The notes: generated from the sequence alone by a model not told the origin. A stretch of 64,000 nt of DNA from Vespa crabro (GCF_910589235.1 NC_060978.1:657087-721086), one strand, 5' to 3'; numbered from the stretch's first letter, positions 12,867 through 27,368 are shown. Made by a program: numbers and translations.

Positions 12867-13421
12867 CGTTAACGGGTACGAGAATTCCATTATAATTTCG
12901 AGCGATTTACGGTACCGATTTACAATGAAATAAGCCGATAGCGACGGGGTTTCGTCGAAACGACACGTTCTTTGTGTAATCACCCGACAAAACATGCGAA
13001 TGCAATGAAATGATCCAACAGATAATTAGATACTAATTATAGAAATTAATTCGCGTCGTTTCATTTATATGATATGGATTCGTAAACGTTAGAAAGAGTT
13101 TGTTCTTTTTTTGTCTTTTTTTTCTCTCTTTCTTTCTTTCTTTCTTTCTCTTTTTTTTTCTCTTCTACAACCAATGAAAATATTTCCAACAATTATTACA
13201 CAATTTTCACTATACCGCGAAAGAGAAATGATAAAATTGAAATGAAACGTCGTTCTTAATGCAAAACTATACGCACCGCAATAAAATTTCTCTTTATCTC
13301 AAACTTCCTCGTACCTATCGTCAAAGGATAATTTCAATCTGTAAATAAGGTAATTCTATATTCCCATGAGTTTTCCACGACTTACTGAAATAATACCATG
13401 ATTCCTTCGAAAAAGGACGAG

Positions 13422-13673
13422 TTAACCGTTTAAGACCGGCTCTAAGATCTTTCTGGTATTTGAGGTTGCTTCTCCAATTGGCATTAAGGGCCCATTGTTA
13501 CCCATGACGTAGTTAACGACAACGACTTCTGCCATTCGATTTCCAACGTTTCTCAAGCCTGGTAGCAGCGCTTCGAAACGACTTACGTGGTCGCTCCGTT
13601 CTCCTTGCAATGGTACTACGGCTAATCCTACAAAACAGCGTGAACTTAAACCTTCCATTTCGCAAAGGAACAA
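13422..13673 (-). other. Open 83-codon stretch, unidentified
   Basis: Minus-strand frame free of repeats reading around VGLAVVPLQGERSDH and NRMAEVVVVNYVMGNNGPL. Within it a 41-nt piece (13587-13627) is bounded by TTTTGTAG and CAC|GTAAGT, like a micro-exon. No family recognised; a frame of this length is expected by chance several times in 64 kb. Confidence 0.18.
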
Positions 13674-13982
13674 GATTGGCCCAGAGCCAAGGAAAAACTA
13701 CGACCGGGTTTGTCCTACATTCGCGTCAAAATAATCCTTCAAATTCCCTTGAATTCTCATCGATCGATAAGCACCTACATACATACATACATACATAGAT
13801 ATACATGTATATAAGTAAGTATATGGGTACGTACGTATCTATGTACGTATATACACAGAGTTTGAGATTACGAAAGAATAAGATATCGAAAAGAAAGCAG
13901 AAAGTAGTGTATACGCGTAAAAAGTATCGTGGATAGGAAGAAAACCTTCGCGCACGCGAGAGAAACAGAGACAGAACAGAGA

Positions 13983-14025
<43 letters not shown>

Positions 14026-14096
14026 GAAACTCTAGTAACGTCTCTAACGGCTCATCTCTAGTACATGTTCAAAAGACAGAGAAAGAGAGGAAGATT

Positions 14097-14140
<44 letters not shown>

Positions 14141-14373
14141 AAGAAAGAGAAAGACAGAAGAGAGCTTCTCGGTGGTTGGTTCGCTATGCGATATAGGTAC
14201 ATAGTTTCGCGGTACGACGAGGGCGAGGGCGTTTGATTCCGAGCTGCCGAGTTTACGATCCAGCCGTGACGTAGTCGCAAACTGCGGTGCTTGCATACGT
14301 AGGTAGATAGAGCGGAAGAAGAGAGGACTCGCGTACTCTCGCGAGCGCACGAGACTGGCTGGTGGAGCTTCTA

Positions 14374-14434
14374 GAGAAGAGAAGAGAAGAGAAGAGAAGA
14401 GAAGAGAAGAGAAGAGAAGAGAAGAGAAGAGAAG
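14374..14434. repeat. (GAAGA)n pentanucleotide array, about 12 units
   Basis: Regular AGAGAAG pentamer repeat, unlike the dinucleotide tracts around it. Confidence 0.95.
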
Positions 14435-14509
14435 TGGGAGGGAACACACGCGCGCGATTATAACGTCACATACCGGTTGTAAGGTATACAAGCCGACGCC
14501 CGGAGGCTT

Positions 14510-14561
<52 letters not shown>

Positions 14562-14566
14562 GTACA

Positions 14567-14598
<32 letters not shown>

Positions 14599-14927
14599 AT
14601 TTCTAGATATAACCGGAGAAACGACGGAGAAGCGGACGGAGAAGCTTCGAGGAGAAGGAGATAGAGTCAATGATGGTAGTGGTGGAAGTGATGGTGGTGG
14701 AGGTGGTAGTAGTGGAGGGTGAACGTGGAGGGAGGACGGAATGTTCGGATTATCGCGAGAACCCCGTTGGAATCCGTGGCACCGCGGGGACGGAAAACGG
14801 GAGCGGAAAACGGGGGCGACAGATAAGAACCGTAGCTGGTGTGTCACGTAGCGCTTTGAGTGTGATGGTTGTTCTACTCCTACTCCTACTCCTATCTCTT
14901 CTCTTTCTCTTTTCCCTCCACCCTCTT

Positions 14928-14931
<4 letters not shown>

Positions 14932-14997
<66 letters not shown>
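14932..14997. repeat. (CT)n microsatellite, 66 bp
   Basis: Uninterrupted CT run ending in a short (TTC)n. Confidence 0.95.
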
Positions 14998-15000
<3 letters not shown>

Positions 15001-17504
15001 TCTTCTTCTTCATCTCTTCCACCAATTCTCTTGCACACGGACATACTAACACCAATGCCTAACTACGCATCGACTCCATCTATTCGACACCCACGCTGCT
15101 CTTCCAACCCCTTACACCAATCCTCCCCCGTTCAATATACGAGCCCCATAGCCAAGAATCGGATCTTCGTCCTAGCATTTCCGTCAAACGTCCTACCACC
15201 ATGTCTCTAACCCTTTTAAGTATCGTCCTTCGCAAAAGGTACAGGTCTCCGACGTCGCTTCTTACGACGTTTCCCTTTCCTTGATAATAACGTCGTCTAT
15301 GCCATATCATTTAACGATTTACCATTTTTATCGTCTGGGAGAAGTGGTAAGAAAAGGAAGCGAGAATTGTGTGTGTTTTTTTTAGAGATATCAAACGGAT
15401 GTAAGAGGAAGAAAAAAAAAGAATATAAAAGGAAATAAAAGAAAAGGAAAAGAAAGAAAAAAAGAAAAAAAGGTTATTAGTAGTTAGATACGATTAAAAA
15501 GGACTCCTGAGAAAGTTGACTTTGATTTTTGTCGCTACCGAATCGAGAACGTTCTCTCGTACATAGAAAAATGAGTTAAAAAGGTTGGTATAGCTCGAGC
15601 ATCGGTGCCGTAACTCAGTTTCGTTAACTTCGAGTTCGTGGGAAGAGCAAGGAAGCGCGCAAGGGTTATGGCACTCGAGATAGCAAGGCAAAGCGTGAGT
15701 GGAACGGGGAAAGCAATCAGAACTTGGGCCATTGCTGGATATTACGGAGACGTGAGAGATGTCTCCTCAATCATATTAATTGCCTAGATAACCGCTACTT
15801 CGACGTCGGCCACCGTCGCCAACTCCTTCCCCGAGATGTCTCCTTTCGTCTCGCGAGTCTTACGTACGCGTAAAATTATCTCTAAGAGTTCATTTTATAA
15901 ATTATTTTTCTAATGGGCGTGCCCATTCCCCCGTTACGTCTAAATTCACTCATTGTTAATACGTTACTATGTTACGCTTTTGCATCGGTGTCAACCGAAG
16001 GAAATCACTTATCCGGAAATATCGTTCAATGTAAACGAAACGCGATCCAATGGGAAACAATGGCTCTCGACGAAATTTATTATCGCGTCAAAAGGACCCT
16101 CGTTATTTCGCGATACTAAAATTACCTGGCACGCATTACGCTAATGCAATCCCGTCTATGTTACGCACGAATGTGTGGATTTGTCACGATATTTGTACGC
16201 GCACGTTATTGCGATGATATCGATACCGGACGATAATTATGTTTCACCGTGTTCCACGAACAAGAAATTCGTACATTCGCGATAGAAAATTTTCATTATT
16301 TCTGAACCGTAAAAGAGGAATTAGCTTCCTAGTAGTAACAAGGCGTTCCCATCATTTTCGAAAGTCTTCGTAAGAAAAATCACTGACGTATGCAACAGGT
16401 ATTGCTTTCCACTTGTAAGCTTCTATAACGACTCCTGCTGACTCTTCACGACTTTCTTGAGTGCCATCATCGCCCAGGATCCGCGATCTTGGCTGCTTCA
16501 CCGACAATTTTCTTTTCCAAGATATAACCAAATGTACGCGCTGTGAAGGAAAAAAAAAAAAAAAAGAAACAAGAAAAAAACAAAAAAATGTACACGGACC
16601 GTGTTTTGCAGCATCCCTTCTCTTTACGTATATGTATGTATACGTATACGTGTCCCACGAGATACGGTAAACCTAGATTTAATGAATACGAATCGCCAAC
16701 ATCGACCATAATTCGTATGCATAACAAAAGCCATACCTTTCCTGCTCCTTCACATACTTATGACCGTTTATACCGTATACTAAATGTCGCTACGTGCCGA
16801 CCAAAGTGCGACTCAGCGTATATAAAACGAACCGACCAAGTCTCCTCAAAACAGACGAGTTTACTTTGAGCCATCCTGATTCAGCTCAACTCGACGTAAT
16901 CTTATACCAACAGATACACGTCTGCCTATGATCAAATCCGAAAAATGTTCGGATTAGTTCATCTTTACATATACATATATAACATATACACACATACACA
17001 CGCACACACATACACACATACACACATATATATACATATATAACAAAAAAAGAAAAAGAAAAAAGAAAAACAAAAAGTCCTGTTTAAGTAACGGTCAACC
17101 AAGCGGAATATCAAAAAATTTAGCCAAAGCTCATAAAGTCCGTGCCGTCGAAATAGCTCGTATCGGTGGATTCACGCGAGCAGAGCAATATCGATCGTGC
17201 GCCATCGTTCTCCATAAAACGCAAGATCGAAATCAGAGAATGGGGGAAGGCGGCTCTGCGGTGCAGTAATGTCGCAAAATATTCGCGTTTTATTAGGTCG
17301 ATCGACCGGGGATAATCGGCGACAATCAAGTTTCACGGCAGTGATTGGCCCGGCATAGTCCGATGCCAAATGCAGCTGCATATGCATGATGCAATCTCAT
17401 ATCCACATCCGCGTCCCGCGTTATGCCACTGTTTCGAGCTACGCACATGCCGAGGAGAAACAAGAGGAGAAGGGAAGAGACAGAGAAAGAGAGAGCAAGC
17501 GAGA

Positions 17505-17545
<41 letters not shown>

Positions 17546-18642
17546 TGAGGAAGAGGAAGAGAGGGTGAGTTGCAATGGGCAACGAGAATACGGTCGCCGT
17601 GTGGGTGGTAGTTTCGATTCCCACCGCGGTGTGTCATTACTCGTCATTATCCACCTATCAAATCGCTCAGCAATAACTATCTGACCGTTGCTGTTACGCA
17701 CTCTCCCCTCTTCCTACGGAGCCTGGTCCACATGAGCCTGGCTTACCGGCAATCAAAGCGTCTCCATTCCTGAACCACTCCCGGCTAGCCGCACTGGCAA
17801 CCACTGTTCAAGGCTGATCATCGAAATTCCACGTTCGCTGCCGGGACACCCGTTCGAATACTCGTTGCACTCCCACTAGATGATTGATTTCTATCACGCA
17901 TTAACGGTCGCCAACGTCTACGTAGTTGTTTGTTTCCCACCGGCAGCAAAAACGCGAAAGAACGCGCACCGATTTGTAGCGAATTTCGAATCGTACGAAT
18001 ATCGATGAGGAAGAAAATGGATACTCCATGATAAAAAACGAGTACTGCCGAGAGATTACTATTTATTTATTATATCCGTAATAATTATTTAATTCTTTTA
18101 ATGCGAACGAGTGCACCGATACAGCGGATTATTTTTCGGGCATTATCGGAAATTGGCGGGCGAGGGTGTTTTTACAATCGATGACCAAACAAAATACAAA
18201 TTACAGAAGTATGTTCCGAGGAATGGGCAATTAATTACATAATCCAAAAGTAATTTGCGGTCCAATATGAAATTTAATTATGAAAATAAATTATTACGTC
18301 TGTCTCTGGACTCACTCGCATGTAACATGACACTAAAATTTAATTTCTGTGATTAAAGGTGGAAACAGCATTGTACGAGAGATTTTTCTTTTACCATTAA
18401 ACGTATAATTGTAAAATTTTCATTGTAACGTGCGTATTTATACCAGAAGTAGATCTCTTCCATTCTACTGGACATATCCCGAACATGTGAGTGCACTGAT
18501 ATTTCAAATTATACATTCTACGCGCGATAGTTATTCTCGTTTAAAAATTTAATGACATTTGTCTGAAAGCATCGCATCGTGACGGACGGAACGAAGAAGT
18601 ATAGCTCTATATATATATATAAAACTCTCTATATATGTATAT

Positions 18643-18694
<52 letters not shown>

Positions 18695-20588
18695 GAAAGG
18701 ATGAAATAGAAATGCGTCACATTCCCTGTGTAACATAATACGATTTAATGAATGAACGAAAGAATCTTTAATGTTGTTACAAAGGATTCAAGAACCAGAC
18801 GGCAATACGCACGAGCGTTTTACATTTCGCACAAGTGTATAAATTAACGCCCGAGCAACCAGTACATTTTCGCGAAACGGTGGAAACACGAGAAATTAAT
18901 ACCGGCAACACGGTGACCACGCGGCACCGTACTTGAAAGCAGAACGTAACAACCGTAAAAACGTCTCGATGAACGTTCACCAGCAGGCCGACCTTAACGA
19001 AAAAAAAGGATAAAGAAAAAAGAAAAAAAATAACAAAAAAGAAAAAAAAAGAAAAAGAAATGGTTAAGTCGGCATTATCTCGTCGTGATACAAAATGAAA
19101 CTCAAAGAATTCCAAACATACCACACGCCAAAATTCTTTCTGGCTAACGATACCAAATGACTCTCTTCGAAGTATAAGACAAATTCCATGGAAAAAACGT
19201 TGACCTCGTCAAAAAGTTTTGGCGTGAATTTCTCCAATAAAAAGGAACATTTCTACAAACGGCAAGTGTTGTCTCTGGAAGGAAGGAAAAAAGAAAGAAA
19301 GAAAAAAAAAAGGATTACTAATAGCCAGCTCGAAAGGTTTAACGTGCGAAAAAGATTCCGAGCCATCCTCTTATTCGTGAAGATTGGAACTAAGGCCACA
19401 CCAAATGGGAGTAACACCGTCGAGGTTTCCGGCTGGAAGTGTATGGCCGGATGTTATTGGCAGCAGAGTGGAACCATTAGTCGCGATGATGGATGCCTGA
19501 CAGGAACGCAAGCGTCCTACCCTGCCGGCAGTTATAGTAAGTAATGGCTTCACTCTGCGCGCCCTGAGAAAGCCTCCGCGAGCGCCGTCGCCAACGTCGC
19601 CGCTGCGGCCCCGTCTCCTCGCCGCGCCAGCCCAGTAATAACAACAAATCTTGCCTATATTAATTCCCTGACAGACATAACTCTCGGTATATGGACGGTA
19701 ACTCGGGAAAAATTGCGCGATGAAAACGTCGCCCCGACGAAATACGGGGTCTCGTATTACGTACGCACTTAGAACCAACCCCACCCCTCGTCTCCTTTCT
19801 TCGTCTTTCCGGTTTCTCTTTTCAAAACGAAGAAGCTTGTTGTCACAAGAGCTTCGTTCAAACAAGATATCCAACTACTTCGACTATCAAAATAAAATCT
19901 AACGTCCCTTCATCTTCCCGATTGTATCATTTTTGTCATATCATAATACACGTTAGATGATATGTAGCCGTTATAGAATATGAAAAACATCAAAATTCAA
20001 AAATATCTCAAAGATAGAGAACTAACATCTCTAACTCAACCTTTACGTGTTGAAATGCAAGATAATTTCTCGCTTTTCCAAATAGCACGATCACCAACGC
20101 TCAAAACGAGCCCCCGATGTAACGCGGAATCGTTGGAAGATTCTATCGCTTACGGTAATATTCGCGCTATACCTACATCCTACCACCCCTTTCTCTCTCA
20201 TTCTCTCTCTCTCTCACTCTCTCCCTCTCTCTCTCCCTCTCTCTCTCTCTTTCTCCCACACCCTCGATTCTCGCCACCGATTCCTTTCAAAGTCGCATTT
20301 CACGCTGTCGCATAGCCATTCCGGCCTCCATTTTCTCACCGCCTAATCGCGCGTCCTCCAGCTGCGTGCTCAACACCCGAACGGTTTAGGAAGCGCGGCC
20401 AATTATTGTTAGGATAATCTGCCGCGAGCCTGCTGGGACTGTTTAAATTAGTGAGAGGGTGGGAGTGCCGCGGCTGCAAACATCATAGGAACGTATATAG
20501 GCCGTATACCGCTGCTGCCTACCGTAACGGGGGTTGCTGAGGAAGGGGTATGAAGGTGGAAGAGGAAGAGAGAAAGATAGGGATAGAG

Positions 20589-20639
<51 letters not shown>

Positions 20640-20866
20640 AGAGGTTCCGTACTCGAGCTCCAACCCCTGCCTCTTCGCCTCTACCGTTCATCCGCCTAAA
20701 TCATTGATTGTTGCATTATCTGTTATTGGCAATGCAATTAACCCCTTACAGTAAAACAGCGACGGCTCGTCGAAGCTCTCTACTACGCGCAACTGCGTCC
20801 TACGTGCAACGGAGCAACCGGCCACGTGTGCCGCACCAATGCGACCCTATCTATACGCAATCGAGA

Positions 20867-20874
<8 letters not shown>

Positions 20875-20941
<67 letters not shown>
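20875..20941. repeat. (GA)n microsatellite, 67 bp
   Basis: Uninterrupted GA dinucleotides. Confidence 0.95.
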
Positions 20942-20943
<2 letters not shown>

Positions 20944-22097
20944 ACAGAATTGATTCGTTATACACGAGCGCGTAGCTCCTCTCCGCGCTTCTCTTTCTCC
21001 ATCTTTCTCTTTCTCTCATTTCGAAACTCCCCTCCAACGTAACTTCGAGTAGCCAAATCCCGAAACTCGAATCCGCGACAGGATTAAACGCAAGCTTTAG
21101 CCTGGTCTCCCTCCCTCTCTCGGTAACATCAACGTTGTCCTTTCAATGCGTGCAACAACGCTCACATGCACGTATCACCAATGTTACCCTTCTTTACCGC
21201 ACTATCTGGAAAACTTCTCCTCTACTACGTGGCGTCCTACGTTTAACAGGCACACGTACGCACACTGGTACAGAGAAGATTCGCGCGTGTTATTCCGCGT
21301 ATATGATCAGGTGCAATCAGGTTAATAATTGTTACGACCGATGCCGTAACGTTCCAGGAGCCGGTGGGTCCGGTAGAGGCTGCACGCTTCGTTAGGCGTG
21401 CACGCATATCCACAAACACACATATCCCAAGAGTATTACGTCCTGCCGAAGAACTACGAGGGAAAGGGAAACGCGCGATGCGGTGAGCGTACACCACAGT
21501 GAGAATCGTGTCCGATAAACCGTAAGCCGAAGAATTCCACGTGATGTTTTGCCTACAGAAAGAGAGAGAAAGAGAAAGAGAGAGAGAGAGAGAGAAAGAG
21601 AAAGAGAAATATAGAAGCATTTCTACGATTTGCTAGATTTAATGACGTAGAAGCTCGATTAAAAAACGATAACGCATTCTAATGTCTTCGGTGAACTTCT
21701 TACTTTTTCTCTTTGATTTAATTCGAGAGCAATCGAGCCTATCACGGTTAAGGAGAATGCATCGTCAAACGACTTAACCTTCCTGGTAGATCGTAAGCAG
21801 GAAAATAAACGACATCGTCTATTGGACCGCGCGGTTCAGTGCGCAGATACGCGCGATAAGTTAATGCCGGTAGACTCGAAGATCCGTAGCGAATGCACGT
21901 TGTAACTCCGTGATCCCGGTGGTGTGTCGTTCGTTGGCTGCTTCGTTGCCCGTTGGCATGTACCAACGCCAGTAGCACGCAAAATGCCGACTCGTAAGCG
22001 CCCGCGTAATATTCCTTGACGTCGTGCTTTGAAAATAGACGCGAGGAAGAGGAGAAGGTGGAAGTTGCGGACCGGAATTAGCAAAGGGAGAAAGAGA

Positions 22098-22146
<49 letters not shown>

Positions 22147-22329
22147 AGAGAAGAAAGGGTAAGAGTAGGCAAAGGAGGTACCCCGCGGACTCGACGCGAA
22201 GACCGGCTTAAGGCGCGTTGAATCATAACGAGGACTTATGCCAAAAGCCTCCGACAAGAAGCCACCCTTTCTCTCTCTCCTTCCCCCTTTTCTCTTTCGT
22301 TATATCCCCCATCTTCGTTATACACACTT

Positions 22330-22361
<32 letters not shown>

Positions 22362-23281
22362 GGTCTTTCTCACCCCTCTTTCTCTTTCTGACTCTTATGC
22401 CATCCTTCCCTACACCTCTTCGTTGTTTAAAGACGATCGCGAAACAAGAGAGTGGCATTATAGAGGCGCTCTCTCTTCCATATTCATATTGTCGTCGTTC
22501 GAACAACGAAAGAGAGGAACAAAAAAAAAAGAAAAAAGAAAGAAAAGAGAAAAGAAGTAAAGTCTAACGCGTAAACGGGTCGCATAAACGAACCACGAGA
22601 AATGAGAGTTCCGTGATCCCTTTTTTTTTCTCTCCCTCTCCCTCTCTCTCTCCCTTTCTCTCCCTCTCTAAAGATGGTGACCTCTCAGAGAAAAAAAAAA
22701 AGAAAGAGAGAAAAAGAAAAAGAAAGAGAAAGTATAGTGGTGGGCTACTCTAGAGCGCCCTTCGTTTTAATGGAATCGAAAGGTACGTATACGCACGAGG
22801 TATGAAACCAGCATCGTTTGAGGATTAGCGGTGCTTAAACGCTTCGAGATATAGCCTAGCGGCAAGAATATCTTTTTCTTTTTCCTTAAGTATCGATGCC
22901 TTATACCTTTCTTTCTCTCTCTCTCTCTCTCTCTTTTTCTCCTGATACTCGCGTAATCGAGATCATCTAGAAAATCGGTTGGGCGTATACGAGAGTAGAT
23001 GCCGCGACGATGTTAAAAGTCTACCTATATATGTTCGTTCCTTCTTTACGCGCATTTTAATACGACCTCGGATAATTGGTCCTACGCTGTTACCTTGTCC
23101 CATTAGGAAACATCTTATTGGCTTTAAGGCGCTTATTACCGCTCTTAATTGCGCGAACGCGCGCTTTTACCCTTATTAACTGTCTGCGACGAGTGGTCTA
23201 ATAGGATGCTGTTATAACCTCGATAATGCGTTTTCCACGTAGGTCTTCTCCTTTGGATTTCCATTTTTTTCTTTTTCTTCT

Positions 23282-23337
<56 letters not shown>

Positions 23338-23586
23338 GTATATATGTATATATTTATATCTATTCTTTATCTATGCGAAAGCTATCGGCAGAACGTAACA
23401 TGAACGATAACATACGATGTCCCCTTTTATCTGTATCATCGATTGTACCGGACTACTTCGAACGAAATTATTTGGAAATTAAATCGAGAATTGATAAGAG
23501 AGATGAGAAAAAGGGAGAGTCATTTACGCGGGACAGAAATCAAGAGAAGAAGCAAAAGAATAAGAAGGAAACGAAGACGAAGAGAT

Positions 23587-23641
<55 letters not shown>

Positions 23642-23987
23642 TCGTTAGGATGCATTCGTCGTCGTCCGTCGATCGTCGTGGAGGGACACGTAGGGGTTTT
23701 CGACTCGGTTACGGATATACGAAGGATCCCGACTGGTTTCGACTCCAACGACGAGCTTGTATGGTACCAAGGGGGTATCCATTAGGGACAGAAGTATTCG
23801 CGCGCGAGATATATCGACGTCGCCCTCGAGGATTTATCGTGACAGCGGCGCTTGAAGGGATTGTAAATCCCCGTTTGAGGATCGCTGATACCAAGTTTTA
23901 TGTGGGACATTAGTTGGGTGGGGCGTGGCTGAATGGTGCGGAGTCGAGAATAGCGCTAGAGAGAGAAAGAGAGAAAGAGAGAAAGAG

Positions 23988-24044
<57 letters not shown>

Positions 24045-26022
24045 TGGGGAAAGGGAGACGCTCAGCGCAGGACGAGAGGAAGAAAGAAGGAAGGACAGAG
24101 AAAGAAAGCTGCCTGGGCGCAATAAATTAGCCCGAAATGAAAGACAAATCGCCTCCGAGCTGTCCGCCCGTTCGCCCGACGTGATAGAAGCGCGCGGACC
24201 GAGCTGATGCCGGCTGCTTCTGCCTCCGCCGCCTTCGCTCTTCCATCCCTTTCTCGGGCTCCCCACCTTTTCTCTCTCTCTCTCTCTCTCTGTTCCCTTT
24301 TCACTCCTTTCCGGTGCTTCTCTATCTCCCTCATTTCCTTCTTTGTTCTCCTCTCTTTCCATCAATCCTCCTCTCTTTTTCTTTCTCTTTCTCCATTCTC
24401 CTTCTCTTTTTCTTTTTCTTTCTCTTTATCTCTATCTCTCTTCGGTCCCTAGGGTAAAGAAGAAGAGCCAAGCAGCTCGTCAGCCTTCCGTCTCCTTCCT
24501 TTTCGAACTACAACTTCCTCCGTCTTTTTCCCTTCTCTCTCTTTCTCTTTCAATCTCTCTCTCTCTCTCTCTCTTTCGCTCTCCCTCTTCTTCTTACCAT
24601 TACCTCATCCTTCTCTTTGAATGTTCTTCTTACGTACCAGCAAGCACCTTGATGGACGCCTGTCGATCCACCAGGGACCCTCCTTACTGTCCACCGACTA
24701 ACTTTGTCCTCGTCGTGAGAATTCGCGCGTTGATCTTCCTCGGTCGAATACTTCCTTGACAGGTGCACCATTCAGTCCACGACGACTAAAGGACTCTTTA
24801 GTTTCGAGTTCTTTTCTTATTTCTCTTCGTATTTATCCATCGTGATTATCTAATCGAATTAGATCCTATTATTTTTATCGTTACTATTAATCGTTCCTTC
24901 TCGTTACTTTCTCGTTATTAATTCTCCATCAATAATCACTTCAAATGTCTATTTAACAAAGGAAGACTTTGATTATTAATTTGGCAGCACTTAGACGCAT
25001 GACAAAAGTATATCCTGATGTCTATTAACGAAAGTTGAAGATCGACGTAGTCGTGTTAAGCTTTGAACGTCAAAGTGATCTTCTTCTAAGAGCTTAGAGA
25101 AGGTAAGATTCGATACGACAAAGGTTCTCCCTTTCCGCAACATAGCCGCAAACGCCAACCTCGCGGCGTCCGTCTTCGAGTTTCTGACGTCTCGTCTACA
25201 AAGGCAATAGACGTCAATTAATTAGTTGACTACCTATGTATCTTACTGTGCCAAAGGAAGAACGAATAAGAAGGACTCGACGTGATCTAAATAGTTAAAT
25301 TTCACCTTTTCCCTCATTATAAAATAAAACTCTCATCTTCTAATACTCCCATCACGTTATTTCCTTTTAAAGTTTCTACGAACATGAACGTTTTCAAAGG
25401 ATATATCATGAAGCGATGATTTTTTGGAAATTATAAAAAAAAGAAAAAAAAGAAAAAAAAAGAAGAAGAATAAGAAGAAGAAAAAAAAAGAAAAGAAGAA
25501 AAAATAAAGCGCTGATCTAGGAATAGTGCAAAGGAAAAATATAATAGAACAAGGAGACAGGGATAGATCAGGTCACCTCCTTGAGAATTGCCATGACACA
25601 ACAGATACGATTCTCGTTCGGTAATACAATCAGCGAAGTTTCCAGAAACGATGGCAATAAAGCTTTATGTATATTACTGAACCCAGGACGACAATACCGT
25701 CTGTACGTGAGTCTTTCATCAAAGTATTTCTCTCCTCGGAACCTCATCGAGATAAGAAGAAATAAAAGAGGTCTTGTATAAGAAATAGTAGATTGAAAGA
25801 AATTCTTTGTCGATTTGGTATGCATCCGATATACGTACGTACTTATATTACAAAAAAAAAAAAACAAAAAACAAAAAAGAAATTATTTTTCTTAATGTAT
25901 AAAACTTTGAAACCTTATTTCTTTTAATTTTCTTTTTTTTTTTTTTGTTTTTTTTTTCTTAACAAAAAACATAATTCTTGTTATATACAAATTAAAAATA
26001 AGTGCATTCTTGTTATGAAAAG

Positions 26023-26056
<34 letters not shown>

Positions 26057-26523
26057 TACGTATAAAACAAAAAGCTTTATGTTTGTTACATAAAAAGCAA
26101 ACCTTTTTCATTGATATAAATTATGGATAGACAGAGTTAGCGCAAAGTAAAGAAAAATAAATAAAATAAAAAAGAAAACGGGAGAGAGAGGTGCCCAAAA
26201 AAAAAGAAAAAAAAAGAAAAAAAAAAGAGAGAAATAAAAAGAAAAAAACGAAAGAAAATAGTTTAATTACACGTTCGTGATTGGCGTGGACGTTGGAGGA
26301 CGAGGCAGGCCGGCGGATGGGCGTGCGATTGGTCGGTGGAGGAAGGCTAATTTTCCAAAAAGCTCCTTTCGCTATCAAAAACGGCACGATCCCTCTCTTC
26401 GCTACCGTGAAAACTGTCGAGAGAATAACTCACGTTACGATAGTAACGTAGAACGAGCGACACCAACGGAACGGTCACTGTTGGCGAGTGTCTGTGGCGA
26501 AATGAACGTTTTAATTCCCCTCC

Positions 26524-26579
26524 ATAAAAGCCAACGACAAATCAAACGATTTTGACATGATTAACTGGCGAACATAAAT
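26524..26579. other. Duplicated conserved non-coding element, copy B
   Basis: 56-nt segment beginning ATAAAAGCCAACGACAAATC; partner of copy A at 11227. Differences include a CGA insertion in the presumed loop and several substitutions, while the GCCA/TGGC and AATCA/TGATT pairs are unchanged. Confidence 0.7.
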
Positions 26580-26643
26580 ATCGGTATCAATGCACGTGCA
26601 CGTGCTATGACGCGTCGCGCCATGTCTGTGTTGTCTCGTTACT

Positions 26644-26700
<57 letters not shown>

Positions 26701-27293
26701 TCTGGTTCTCTCACTCTCTATCTCTCTCCCTCTCTCTGTCTGTCTCTCTTCTCTACCCTTGACTCATTCTTTCTCTCTCGCTCGCCCATTTTCTCTCTAT
26801 TTTTCTGTCATTCGTCTTTCCTTCGTTGTAACCAATAGAAAAAAAGGAAAAAGAAAAAAAAGAAAAAAAAAAACAGAGGAGAAAAAAGAGAAAAAGGAAA
26901 AAGAAAAGAAAAAAAGGGGAAAAAAAAGGAAGAAAAAGAAATTGAACGAATCGTGCTCTCGGAACGGTCACTTCCATATTAAACATACAATGAATTAACG
27001 TGTTCCCCCGCCATTAAGAGTAGGGACAGGAGGAACGAAAGGGACGGAAGGAAATGCGTGCAACGCAGATGCAGAGCGCGAGATCGAATGCAACTGGCGA
27101 TTGTATGCTAATGCAAGCTGCGAATTCGATCGGACTCGGTGGTTTCTACTTCGAGGAAATACGAAGCCGATATCCTCTCTTGTTTATGTCTCCGCTACTT
27201 TGCTAACTTGTTCGAATTCTGTTATGGGTGAATCAGTCCGAAAGAGATTTGAGATACGATACGAACGAGAATGAAAAGTGAATTTCTAATAAT

Positions 27294-27334
27294 TATTCCA
27301 AGATATACATATATATATATATATATATATCTTG

Positions 27335-27339
<5 letters not shown>
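27294..27339. repeat. Perfect 14-bp inverted repeat around a TA core
   Basis: TATTCCAAGATATA (27294-27307) and its reverse complement (27326-27339) flank an 18-bp (AT)n core, giving a potential cruciform or RNA hairpin that the (TA)n core can extend. Confidence 0.85.

Positions 27340-27368
<29 letters not shown>

Larger units (their letters stand above)
11280..17700. other. Gene-free, microsatellite-dense DNA
   Basis: (CT)n 11393-11440; A-rich 11838-11990; (GAC)n 11998-12040; (CT)n 12386-12490; (TA)n 12802-12852; CATA/GTA repeats 13778-13860; (GA)n 13985-14023 and 14100-14138; (GAAGA)n 14374-14434; (CT)n 14510-14558; (CT)n 14932-14997; CA/TA mix 16970-17045; (GA)n 17511-17541. The segment 13420-13675 has one open minus-strand frame (separate entry). 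Nothing else coding was recognised. Confidence 0.65.
17701..27280. other. Gene-free DNA with GA/TC and TA arrays
   Basis: TA-rich 18606-18692; (CT)n 20200-20255; (GA)n 20596-20640; (GA)n 20875-20941; (GA)n 21560-21610; (GA)n 22090-22144; (CT)n 22330-22362; (TA)n 23288-23334; (GA)n 23588-23642; (GA)n 23945-24045; A-rich 25436-25510; (CT)n 26647-26696. Unique stretches at 17700-18600, 19330-19750, 24780-25400 and 27000-27260 contain no recognisable gene. Confidence 0.65.

Noticed and set aside
19371..19874. 167-codon minus-strand frame
   Set aside because: Longest frame of the left arm, but no family resemblance, no clear splice context, and it crosses CpG-rich biased sequence.
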